Of a stretch of 64,000 bases of DNA, positions 17,547 to 24,799 are shown piece by piece. The first letter of the stretch is position 1. Each line of letters starts with the position of its first letter. The notes beneath the pieces were generated by a model. The model had not been told where the DNA came from and made no database searches. It was given only the letters and a program-made list of their open reading frames with translations. The position numbers and the translations under genes were made by a program. This DNA comes from an uncultured Bacteroidia bacterium (lineage in GTDB: Bacteria > Bacteroidota > Bacteroidia > Bacteroidales > UBA932): positions 69,838-133,837 of the forward strand of contig CACYZM010000001.1 of NCBI GenBank assembly GCA_902778855.1, read 5' to 3'.

Positions 17547-17786
17547 ATGTTTGATAGAGTACAAGCCATCCTGGCCAAACAGCTCCGGAAAGATCCGGCC
17601 ATCATCACGCCCGACGCCCAGATCAAACGGGACCTGGGCGCCGATTCCATCGACATCCTGCAACTCCTGATGCGCATCGAAGACCAGTACGGCATCGTCA
17701 TCCCCGACGAGTCACTCGCTACGTTCGTGACGGTCGGAGACGTGGTGGCCTACCTGGAAGAGCAGGAGCGCCGGCTCAATAAGTAA
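17547..17786 (+). CDS. Acyl carrier protein
   Basis: A 79-residue acidic four-helix protein with the phosphopantetheine site at S34 in LGADSIDILQLLMRIED, and a C-terminal VGDVVAYLEEQ helix. It lies 11 bases after plsX, so it is probably the acyl acceptor or donor for that enzyme. It is not next to fabF or fabD, suggesting an ACP dedicated to this operon rather than the housekeeping one, although a second acp outside the window cannot be checked. Its final 11 bases overlap the convergent LolA-like gene. Confidence 0.92.
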   Translation: MFDRVQAILAKQLRKDPAIITPDAQIKRDLGADSIDILQLLMRIEDQYGIVIPDESLATFVTVGDVVAYLEEQERRLNK

Positions 17787-18294
17787 AACGATACTCCGTC
17801 GAGATGCCCCCGAATTCTTCGAGGACCATGCGCACGGGCAGGCCCTTGACGTATTCGAGGACGATTTTGGAATAGCCGCGGACGGCCGCTTTGCGGGCCG
17901 TCATCGAAACGGTTTTCACACCGCCCTTTTCGGAAACCACGAGGTCGGCGTCGTTGTCGGCGGCGGCCTTTTCATATTCACCCGTGATGCAGTTGAGCAG
18001 GGTGTTCTTCAAACCGCGGAAGCGGACATTCTTGTCGGTATCGACCGAGATTTGCTGGCCCAGGGTGTTCGAACGGAGCATCGGACCGGCGATGACGAGA
18101 TACTCACCGGCGGGTTTGGTATAGGTCATGGTCAGCTGGTCGGGAGCTTTGAACGATACGACGCCTTCGGCGTTGATAACCTTCCCGGAGGCTTGAATTG
18201 TCCTTGCCTGGGTGAACGAGCATTCAATGGTCTGCTGGGCAAATGCCGAAATAACGAGGCAGAGCAAAGATGCGACAATAAAAATCTTTTTCAT
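17776..18294 (-). CDS. LolA-like periplasmic lipoprotein carrier
   Basis: A 172-residue exported protein with a clear signal peptide (MKKIFIVASLLCLVISAFA). The mature part begins with FTQARTIQASGKVINAEGVV and continues as an all-beta half-barrel with FKAPDQLTMTYTKPAGEYLVI, the LolA pattern. LolA carries lipoproteins across the periplasm; LolA-like relatives in lipid clusters are thought to carry other lipids. I start it at 18294 because the upstream stretch includes promoter sequence. Its location beside the MMPL exporter operon suggests a joint role in lipid transfer to the outer membrane, though it is transcribed separately. Confidence 0.8.
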   Translation of the reverse strand: MKKIFIVASLLCLVISAFAQQTIECSFTQARTIQASGKVINAEGVVSFKAPDQLTMTYTKPAGEYLVIAGPMLRSNTLGQQISVDTDKNVRFRGLKNTLLNCITGEYEKAAADNDADLVVSEKGGVKTVSMTARKAAVRGYSKIVLEYVKGLPVRMVLEEFGGISTEYRFTY

Positions 18295-18314
18295 GTCTTT
18301 TTGAAAATCGGGTG

Positions 18315-18322
18315 CAAAGATA
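18315..18322 (-). promoter_or_regulatory. -7 promoter element of the LolA-like gene
   Basis: TATCTTTG on the minus strand, 20 bases before the ATG at 18294; back-to-back with the araC promoter element at 18336. Confidence 0.65.
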
Positions 18323-18335
18323 GGATAATTATTCC

Positions 18336-18343
18336 TAAATTTG
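18336..18343 (+). promoter_or_regulatory. -7 promoter element of the AraC regulator gene
   Basis: TAAATTTG, 16 bases before the ATG at 18360. Only 13 bases separate it from the divergent LolA-like promoter, so a protein bound here could control both. Confidence 0.6.
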
Positions 18344-18359
18344 TAACAAATAGTATAAG

Positions 18360-19181
18360 ATGGCAAAAATCGAACCATATTGGAATCCCCAGAAGGACAT
18401 GAACGAATTCCGCTTTGCGATGCGGAAAGAAAAACGGGAAGGCTATTTCGACGTTTCCGAAGTGCCGGAAGCCATCCTGCCTTTCTTCTCCTTCGTCTAC
18501 CTGGTCGAAGGGGAAGTCCTGCTGGAAATCGAAGGACAGACCTGGCTTTGCCAAAAGGGCCAGGCGTTGCTGGTGCCCCGCAACGTGCCGTTCAAGGTTC
18601 TCTACTTCAAGGAAAATCTCAGTTTCGAATGCGGCTTCTCCATCCATTTCCTCAAGGATGTGTCGTATAATTTCCTGCACGACCCGCATCCGTTGCTCCA
18701 CACATTCCTCCCGCAGGAGGTCGATTTCACGACGGCCCTCTTCGAACAGATCCTTGCCGCCTGGGAACGGAAAGACTATCCGCTGGTCGCCAGCGCACTC
18801 GATTTATTCCTCTGCCGGATCCGACGGAAGGAAAGCAATCCGGGCAACCCCACGGTCAACCTCTTCCTGGAACGCGTCTTCGACCGCAGCCGCAAGCCGG
18901 GCAAAGTGTCGGACTATGCCGACGAACTCTGCATCACGCCCAACTACCTCAACCGCCTCGTCCGCACCCAGACCGGGCATTCCGCAATGGAATGGATCGA
19001 GATTTCCCGGATGAACATGGCCAAATCGCTGCTCAAGCAGGGCGAACGGCAGATCGCTGAAATCGCCGCCGCCGTCGGCATCGACGACCAGTCCTATTTC
19101 ACGCGTTTCTTCAAGAAGAACCAGGGAATCACGCCCACCCAGTACCGCGAACGGATCCTGCGGGGCGAAAAGGGCATCTAG
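18360..19181 (+). CDS. AraC-family transcriptional regulator
   Basis: A 273-residue regulator. The N-terminal half (about 20-130) looks like a cupin-type sensor with EGEVLLEIEGQTWLCQKGQALLVP split across two strands. The C-terminal 100 residues are an AraC double helix-turn-helix, ending IAEIAAAVGIDDQSYFTRFFKK and GITPTQYR. It sits between the LolA-like gene and the thioesterase gene, so it may control lipid genes nearby; the ligand is unknown. Its stop overlaps the convergent thioesterase stop by 4 bases. Confidence 0.88.
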   Translation: MAKIEPYWNPQKDMNEFRFAMRKEKREGYFDVSEVPEAILPFFSFVYLVEGEVLLEIEGQTWLCQKGQALLVPRNVPFKVLYFKENLSFECGFSIHFLKDVSYNFLHDPHPLLHTFLPQEVDFTTALFEQILAAWERKDYPLVASALDLFLCRIRRKESNPGNPTVNLFLERVFDRSRKPGKVSDYADELCITPNYLNRLVRTQTGHSAMEWIEISRMNMAKSLLKQGERQIAEIAAAVGIDDQSYFTRFFKKNQGITPTQYRERILRGEKGI

Positions 19182-19921
19182 CGGAACAGGATCTCCACAC
19201 AGAAAGAAGAAGCGTCGCCCAGGCGGCCTTCAACCACCCAGCCGCCTTCGACGGGGGCACGGAACAGCGCCACGGTATCGCCGGGGCGCGTTTCTTTATT
19301 GAAATTGATGCGGATGTCACTCACGCGATGCGCCGCCAGGTAGTCGAACGGCAGGCAGTCCATGGCCCAGACCACGTATTTCGTATTGTTGGTATGGCCG
19401 ATGATGTCCACGTCGGAATAGGCTACGCAGTGCGACCCGGCCGGCTCGACACCCTCGCGGGGCATCACGACCTTTTCGCAGGGCTCGTCGATGGCGCTTT
19501 CGTGGCATTCCGTATCGACGGGCAGATATTCGGCCAGGTGCTCCCGACGCAGCAGGCGGCGGGTCGCCACGTCGATGATCAGCCACGAAGACGTGGCAAG
19601 GACGGCCGGCTGGCCGTCGGCGCCGGTCATCCGGAAATCGCGCACATAGAACGGCCCGGAAAAGCCCTTGTGCCAGGTCGCGAGTTCCACGACATCGTTC
19701 CAGCGAGGCATGGCCGGGAAAACGATGTGCATCCGCGACAGCACCCAGGCCAGTCCGAAGCGCTGCAGGTCGTCATATCCGAAATGCAGGCTGTCCGCCG
19801 AAACATACGCAATCTCCTGCGCCAGGTCCATGAAAGCGCCGGGCTTCAGGTAGTGAGCCACATCGGTATCGTAGCAGGTAATCTTCTGCCGCTGGATGGT
19901 TTTCAGGTCTTCGGACGCCAT
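19178..19921 (-). CDS. Acyl-ACP thioesterase (FatA/FatB-like)
   Basis: A 247-residue protein with two hotdog repeats, the layout of acyl-ACP thioesterases known from Bacteroides and plants. The second repeat has the active-site-like DIIGHTNNTKYVVWAMD near 175-191, with His and Asn positions conserved. The first repeat carries CYDTDVAHYLKPGAFMDLAQ. It would hydrolyse acyl-ACP to a free fatty acid. That product is the substrate of the nearby FakAB kinase, so the two could form a cycle or set free-fatty-acid pools. It is second in a minus-strand operon, 6 bases after the 19928 gene. Confidence 0.87.
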   Translation of the reverse strand: MASEDLKTIQRQKITCYDTDVAHYLKPGAFMDLAQEIAYVSADSLHFGYDDLQRFGLAWVLSRMHIVFPAMPRWNDVVELATWHKGFSGPFYVRDFRMTGADGQPAVLATSSWLIIDVATRRLLRREHLAEYLPVDTECHESAIDEPCEKVVMPREGVEPAGSHCVAYSDVDIIGHTNNTKYVVWAMDCLPFDYLAAHRVSDIRINFNKETRPGDTVALFRAPVEGGWVVEGRLGDASSFCVEILFR

Positions 19922-19927
19922 GGCCGT

Positions 19928-20353
19928 CTATTTAATGTCCGCATCCAGGCACATCCCCTCCTCCCGGAAAAGGAGGCTGTTGATCTGCAATTTCTCCGAA
20001 AGGGCCTTCACCGGCTCCAGGGCGCCCAGGTTCAGCACGGCCTGCCCGCCCGAAAAATCTTCGACCAGCCCTTCCGGCAGCCGCTTGAGCAGCATGCCGG
20101 ACGCCATGTCCAGCGCCATGTTGCCGGCCCCGCCGGCATCGAGCTGAAGCGTCACGCGCGGAAACGCCAGTTCCGCGAGACGGACGTCCGCCGACACGGT
20201 ATGCGTCAGCGGCCTGTTGAGCAGCGGAATCGGAATGGAAGCCTCGAAAGAGACCGTCAGGGTATCCGCATCCTTATACCGGAACCCGATCTGCTGTCCG
20301 CTCTTCTCGCGCAGCAGCCGGGAGATTTCATCGTATGTAGCTGAGAGTGTCAT
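19928..20353 (-). CDS. Conserved-looking hypothetical protein paired with the thioesterase
   Basis: A 141-residue protein without signal peptide or membrane helix. The sequence alternates hydrophobic and polar residues (LTVSFEASIPIPLL, HTVSADVRLAELAF, VTLQLDAGGAG), suggesting a curved beta-sheet with an amphipathic helix near 80-105. This is reminiscent of small lipid-binding domains, but I recognise no family. A TAATTTTG element lies 19 bases upstream, and the thioesterase follows 6 bases downstream. Function not assigned. Confidence 0.65.
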   Translation of the reverse strand: MTLSATYDEISRLLREKSGQQIGFRYKDADTLTVSFEASIPIPLLNRPLTHTVSADVRLAELAFPRVTLQLDAGGAGNMALDMASGMLLKRLPEGLVEDFSGGQAVLNLGALEPVKALSEKLQINSLLFREEGMCLDADIK

Positions 20354-20372
20354 AAAGGGTCAGAATGAAAAT

Positions 20373-20380
20373 CAAAATTA
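20373..20380 (-). promoter_or_regulatory. -7 promoter element of the hypothetical-thioesterase operon
   Basis: TAATTTTG on the minus strand, 19 bases before the ATG at 20353. Confidence 0.55.
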
Positions 20381-20447
20381 CGAAAAATCTTATAACCGCC
20401 ATCTAACATTAGATCCCGCTTATATCGGCGAACGGGAAAAAAATTAA

Positions 20448-20455
20448 TATTTTTG
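20448..20455 (+). promoter_or_regulatory. -7 promoter element of the acyltransferase pair
   Basis: TATTTTTG, 24 bases before the ATG at 20480. The TTG at 20453 lies inside this box, arguing for the ATG start. Confidence 0.6.
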
Positions 20456-20479
20456 CAAGTAAGGTTAAAGTTTTGCCGT

Positions 20480-21298
20480 ATGCCCGTCAACGAAACCGTC
20501 CGTCTCGATCTCGACGAGATCGTAAAAAGCCGATTCGGCGAAAAGAAGATTCCCCAGTTCGTGCTGAACTGGCTCAAGCGTTTCATCCATCAGGACCATC
20601 TCAACGGATACCTGGAGAAAGGCTATCTGGGGGTGGAGTTCGCCGAGAAATCGCTCGACTATTATGACGTACACCTGACGGTGGAAGGGCTGGAGAATGT
20701 GCCCGACGAGGGGCGCTTTACCTTTGCGGGCAACCATCCGCTGGGCGGCATCGACGCGATGAGCCTCATCGGCACGGTGGGCCGCAAATACAACGGGAAT
20801 ATCGTCATCCCGGCCAACGACTTCCTGATGGCCATCAAACCGATTGCCGAATATACCATCCCCGTGAACAAAATGGGCGGCCAGAGCGCCGAACTCATCG
20901 GGATGATCAACGACGCGTTCAACTCCGACCGTCAGGTCATCATCTATCCGGCCGGACTGTGCTCCCGGAAGATCGACGGCATCGTGCAGGACCTCCCCTG
21001 GAAGAAGACCTTCATCACCAAGAGCCGGATGTCGCACCGCGACGTGGTCCCGGTCTGGTTCAGCGGCTGCAACTCGAAGCGCTTCTACCGGCTCGACAAG
21101 CTCCGGAACCTGCTGAAGCTCAAGTTGAACATCGCCATGCTCACCCTCCCGGACGAACTCTACAAGTGCCAGCACAAGTCTTTCCGGATGGTCTTCGGCA
21201 AGCCCATCCCCTGGCAGACGTTCACCCCGGAAAAACGGGATGCCGAATGGGCCGCCTGGGTCCGGGAAAAAGTCTATGAATTGAAAAAGGACGTGTAA
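20480..21298 (+). CDS. PlsC-type O-acyltransferase, GlsA/OlsA-like
   Basis: A 272-residue acyltransferase. The catalytic motif is AGNHPLGGIDAM (about 85-96), with His and Asp separated by five residues rather than the four of classical PlsC. The second block, IIYPAGLCSRKIDG, replaces the usual FPEGTRS motif. This variant is typical of the hemolysin/OlsA branch. With the GNAT gene 2 bases downstream, the pair resembles glsA-glsB of Bacteroides thetaiotaomicron, where GlsB N-acylates glycine and GlsA adds a second O-linked chain to form glycine lipids. The assignment rests on motif and gene pairing, not on a search. Confidence 0.72.
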   Translation: MPVNETVRLDLDEIVKSRFGEKKIPQFVLNWLKRFIHQDHLNGYLEKGYLGVEFAEKSLDYYDVHLTVEGLENVPDEGRFTFAGNHPLGGIDAMSLIGTVGRKYNGNIVIPANDFLMAIKPIAEYTIPVNKMGGQSAELIGMINDAFNSDRQVIIYPAGLCSRKIDGIVQDLPWKKTFITKSRMSHRDVVPVWFSGCNSKRFYRLDKLRNLLKLKLNIAMLTLPDELYKCQHKSFRMVFGKPIPWQTFTPEKRDAEWAAWVREKVYELKKDV

Positions 21299-21300
21299 TC

Positions 21301-22278
21301 ATGAAAATGGAAGAGATCATCGCCCCGGTCGACAAGGAATTGCTCAAGGCCGAGCTCAACGAAAAACGTTTCCTGCGCGACACCAACCACGCCGGAAACA
21401 AACTCTATATCGTCGACAACGCCTGCGCACCCAACGTGCTGCGCGAAATCGGACGCCTTCGCGAAATCGCTTTCCGCGCCGGCGGCGGCGGAACGGGCAA
21501 ATCGGCCGACCTCGACGAATTCGACCTGGACGGTGCTTTCAAATACAAACAGCTCGTGCTGTGGGATCCCGATGCCGAATGCATCATCGGCGGCTACCGC
21601 TATGTTTTATGCGACAATGTGATGTATGACCGTTGCGGACAGCCCATCATGCCGTCGGCCCACTTGTTCAAGTTCACCCGGCGCTACCTGAAGGGCGCTT
21701 TCCTCAAGACCATCGAGTTGAGCCGCTCCTTCATCCGCCCGGAATACCAGAGCTCCGAGCAGGGCATGAAAAGCCTCTATTCCCTCGACAACCTCTTCGA
21801 CGGGCTGGGCGGCCTGATCGTGCTCTACAAAGGCCGGATGGAGTATTTCTTCGGCAAGATGACCATCTACCCGTCCTTCCCGGAAGAAGGCCTGCAGATG
21901 CTCCTGTACTTCCTGCGCAAGCACTTCGGAACCTGGGAAAATGACCTGATGCACCGGTTGGACAGGATGGTGATTCCCAAACAGCCCGTCAAGATCAAAC
22001 TGACGCGCAAATTCGACAACATCTTGACGGAAAAAGATTTCCGGGAAGACTATAAAATCCTCAAGCGCGAGATCCAGAAAATGGGCGTCAACATCCCGCC
22101 GCTGGTCAATACCTATATGAATCTGTCGCCGACCATGAAGTCGTTCGGCGCCGGCATCAACGACGAGTTCGGCAACGTCATCGAAGCGGGCATCCTCATC
22201 AAATTCGACGAATTGCACCCGGAGAAGACGCGCCGGCACCTCTCATTTCCTAAGCTGTTTTCCCGTCGTCCGTTTTAA
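21301..22278 (+). CDS. GNAT N-acyltransferase, GlsB/OlsB-like
   Basis: A 325-residue protein. The core (about 45-180) shows the acyl-homoserine-lactone-synthase/OlsB arrangement: LREIGRLREIAFRAGGGGTG, DLDEFDLDGAFKYKQLVLWD, then IIGGYRYVLCDN and ELSRSFIRPEYQSSEQGMK. The Bacteroidetes members make N-acyl-glycine from acyl-ACP and glycine. It is translated 2 bases after the PlsC-type gene and almost certainly works with it. The C-terminal 29 bases overlap the convergent mscS-like gene, so the last residues of both are constrained together. Confidence 0.74.
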   Translation: MKMEEIIAPVDKELLKAELNEKRFLRDTNHAGNKLYIVDNACAPNVLREIGRLREIAFRAGGGGTGKSADLDEFDLDGAFKYKQLVLWDPDAECIIGGYRYVLCDNVMYDRCGQPIMPSAHLFKFTRRYLKGAFLKTIELSRSFIRPEYQSSEQGMKSLYSLDNLFDGLGGLIVLYKGRMEYFFGKMTIYPSFPEEGLQMLLYFLRKHFGTWENDLMHRLDRMVIPKQPVKIKLTRKFDNILTEKDFREDYKILKREIQKMGVNIPPLVNTYMNLSPTMKSFGAGINDEFGNVIEAGILIKFDELHPEKTRRHLSFPKLFSRRPF

Positions 22279-24787
22279 GATAGACGTCCCGCTGCGGGAA
22301 CGGAATCTCGATGCCGTTTTCCCGGAAGGCATTGTAGATGGCCTCCTTGGCGCGGGCCGGGAAGGTATAGTGCGTCTCGACCGTCGAATATAAAGCGACG
22401 ACCAGATTCACGGAGCTGTCGCCGAAACTGTCGAACCGGACATCGATCGGGAACGAAGGATCCACGATGTCGCGGCCCGCCTTGTCCTGCGTCATCAGCG
22501 GTTTGAGGGCTTCCAGAATGACCTGCCGCGCTTTCTCGATGTCCGAACCGTAGCGGATGCCGACCGGTATCTTGAGGAACTCGTAGTTGCGGCCGCTGCT
22601 CAGGTTACGGAACTTCTTGGTGAAGAGTTCCGTGTTGGTGAAAGCGATGTGGGAGCCGTCCTCATCTTCCACCAGCGTCGTCTGGTAACTCACCCGCTTG
22701 ACGATGCCGCGGACGCCGTCGCAGGCGATCTTGTCGCCCACGCGGATGCGGCCCGCCATCAGTTGCACGCCATAGAAGAAATTATTGATCAGATCCTTCA
22801 AGGCGAAACCAACACCGGCGGCCAAACCGGTCGTGATGGTGGTGATGGCCTTGGTCGGCAAGTGAAGGATGACAAAGACAACGATCAGATAGACCAGCCA
22901 GCCCAGCAGGGTGAAGAGGGCGTTGGGCAGGGACAGGTTCACGTCGGATTCCTTGAGCGGCAATTCTGCAGGCTTCTTCTTTTCGATGATCCGGCGCAGC
23001 CTGATGATGCGGGCCATGGCCTTGATCAGATAGATCAGGTACCGGAAGATGAAGAACAGTCCGATGACCAGCAGGATGTTGAAAAGGGTCAGGCTCTCGA
23101 AACCCGGTCGCGGAACCAGCGGACGGTTGAAGAAGTCCGCGCCTGTCAGGGACAACTGATAGGCCCGCGACGTGAGCTGGATGCTCACCAGGAAGGAGAG
23201 CAGGATGGCGAGCGGAAGGATGACCATCCGGAGCAGATCGTAGAACCAGGTGACTTCGATGAACGCATCCTTGTCTTCCAGCGGCAGATTCGGATTCTCG
23301 ACGTGGAAACGGGCCTTCCTGCGCGACACCTTGTTCTCATAGTACCGCTTCATCAGGAAAAAGAGCGTGGTGATGGTGTGCAGAAGGGCAAGCTGGAAAC
23401 TCCAGAAAGTAAGCAGCAGGACGCCCACCATCGCATAGCCCGCCAGCGACAGGACGCCCGCGGCCGCCATGATGCCCACGGAAATCCACATATACCGCAG
23501 GTCGGTCCGGTCGACAGTCGTCCGGAAACGGATATTCACGGCCGATTGCCAGATGACGAACACCAGCAGGGCGGGCGGGAAAATGAGCGGAATCAGGCTG
23601 GCAGGCAGGAACACGGCCCGAAGCAGGATGGCCAGGAAGGTCAGCAGCAGCGTAGGAAAATAGATGAATACGGAAGAGCGGGCCTGATTGCCCCGGACAC
23701 GGATCAGCAGGGAGACAAAGATGGCCAGCGTGAGCCAGAAGAACTGGCTCAGCAGCCGGTACGCCATCCGCCAATAAGGATTGCCCGGTTCCGACTTGAA
23801 AAGAAGCGTCGCCAGAATGAACAGCAGGATGGCCAGAATGCACGAAATGATCGGCCGGAATTCCCGCAGTTTTCCATTGCGGATGAACTTGCAGGCCAGG
23901 CGCGTAAGGATGCTGGCCACCAGGAAAGACAAAAAGAGTACGATCAGGGCCAGAAAGGCATATCGCGGAATGCTCCGCCCGCTCAGGGTCTCGTCATCCT
24001 CCGCCTCATCGGCGGGGCGGAAACGGGCGTTCATGTCACTCTTTACACGGGCGATGAAAGCGTCCCAATTCCTGATGATGTGGACGGCATTGACGCTTCC
24101 GCCGATAAAGATGTTCTTCTGCGTCTGGGCATAATTGTCCTGGGCGTACTCATACGCCTGCTGGAGCCGTCGTTCGGTCTCGGCATAAGCGACACTGTCC
24201 TGGAGGGCCAGCAACACGGAACCACCGTACAGGGCCGCGAGCGCATCGGTATAATAGAGACAGCTGTCGAGCAGGTTCTTCTCTTCCGGATCCGTCTCCT
24301 GCAGGGGTGCCGGAGGCGTCAGTTCCTGCAGCAAAGTGTCCACCACCAGCAGCGAATCCATCGGATGGCTCATATACATATCGCGAAGCGTCTCGCCCAG
24401 CAGGGAGTAGCGGCGCAGGCCGGAGCGCGAAGCGATCAGATATTTGTCGGACAGGCGGGCCTGATCGCGGAAAGAGGCATACACGGCGGAAACCTTCTCC
24501 AGCGCGAATGCCATGTCGAAGGCGAATTCGGACTGCTGGGTGTAGAGCATGACCGTGACTTCGTCGGCCGCCCGGATGATTTCGGACAGTTCCTGGCGGC
24601 GGGCGGTGTTGTCCAGCAGCAGGGAGTCGGAGGCCTGCGCATCCTGGTAAGACTTCCGGAGTTCCGGAAGCAGCTCGGTCAGCGTGATCCGGAAATCATC
24701 GTCCGGTGCGTCGGCACGTGCCGGAAGGACGGGCAGCAGGCACATCAGCGCTGCGAGAAGCCATCGGAACTGGAAACGGAAGTGCAT
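22250..24787 (-). CDS. MscS-family mechanosensitive channel, large form
   Basis: An 845-residue protein. It has a signal peptide (cleavage after about residue 25), a periplasmic helical domain to about 265, roughly ten membrane helices (about 275-630), and a C-terminal MscS domain near 640-830. The pore-lining helix is recognisable as TGLAAGVGFALKDLINNF, followed by the beta domain AGRIRVGDKIACDGVRGIVK. Large MscS proteins release osmolytes on hypo-osmotic shock and some sense membrane lipids. It follows the patatin gene by 12 bases and is probably co-transcribed, placing a tension sensor beside an outer-membrane lipase. Confidence 0.88.
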   Translation of the reverse strand: MHFRFQFRWLLAALMCLLPVLPARADAPDDDFRITLTELLPELRKSYQDAQASDSLLLDNTARRQELSEIIRAADEVTVMLYTQQSEFAFDMAFALEKVSAVYASFRDQARLSDKYLIASRSGLRRYSLLGETLRDMYMSHPMDSLLVVDTLLQELTPPAPLQETDPEEKNLLDSCLYYTDALAALYGGSVLLALQDSVAYAETERRLQQAYEYAQDNYAQTQKNIFIGGSVNAVHIIRNWDAFIARVKSDMNARFRPADEAEDDETLSGRSIPRYAFLALIVLFLSFLVASILTRLACKFIRNGKLREFRPIISCILAILLFILATLLFKSEPGNPYWRMAYRLLSQFFWLTLAIFVSLLIRVRGNQARSSVFIYFPTLLLTFLAILLRAVFLPASLIPLIFPPALLVFVIWQSAVNIRFRTTVDRTDLRYMWISVGIMAAAGVLSLAGYAMVGVLLLTFWSFQLALLHTITTLFFLMKRYYENKVSRRKARFHVENPNLPLEDKDAFIEVTWFYDLLRMVILPLAILLSFLVSIQLTSRAYQLSLTGADFFNRPLVPRPGFESLTLFNILLVIGLFFIFRYLIYLIKAMARIIRLRRIIEKKKPAELPLKESDVNLSLPNALFTLLGWLVYLIVVFVILHLPTKAITTITTGLAAGVGFALKDLINNFFYGVQLMAGRIRVGDKIACDGVRGIVKRVSYQTTLVEDEDGSHIAFTNTELFTKKFRNLSSGRNYEFLKIPVGIRYGSDIEKARQVILEALKPLMTQDKAGRDIVDPSFPIDVRFDSFGDSSVNLVVALYSTVETHYTFPARAKEAIYNAFRENGIEIPFPQRDVYLKTDDGKTA

Positions 24788-24799
24788 CAGCAGGTATGG

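Noticed and set aside
10439-22278. An aryl-polyene or flexirubin-like pigment cluster
   Set aside because: MMPL, LolA-like, ACP, thioesterase and acyltransferases recall such clusters, but ketosynthase, ketoreductase, dehydratase and ammonia-lyase genes are missing, and FakA/FakB/PlsX point to fatty acid activation.
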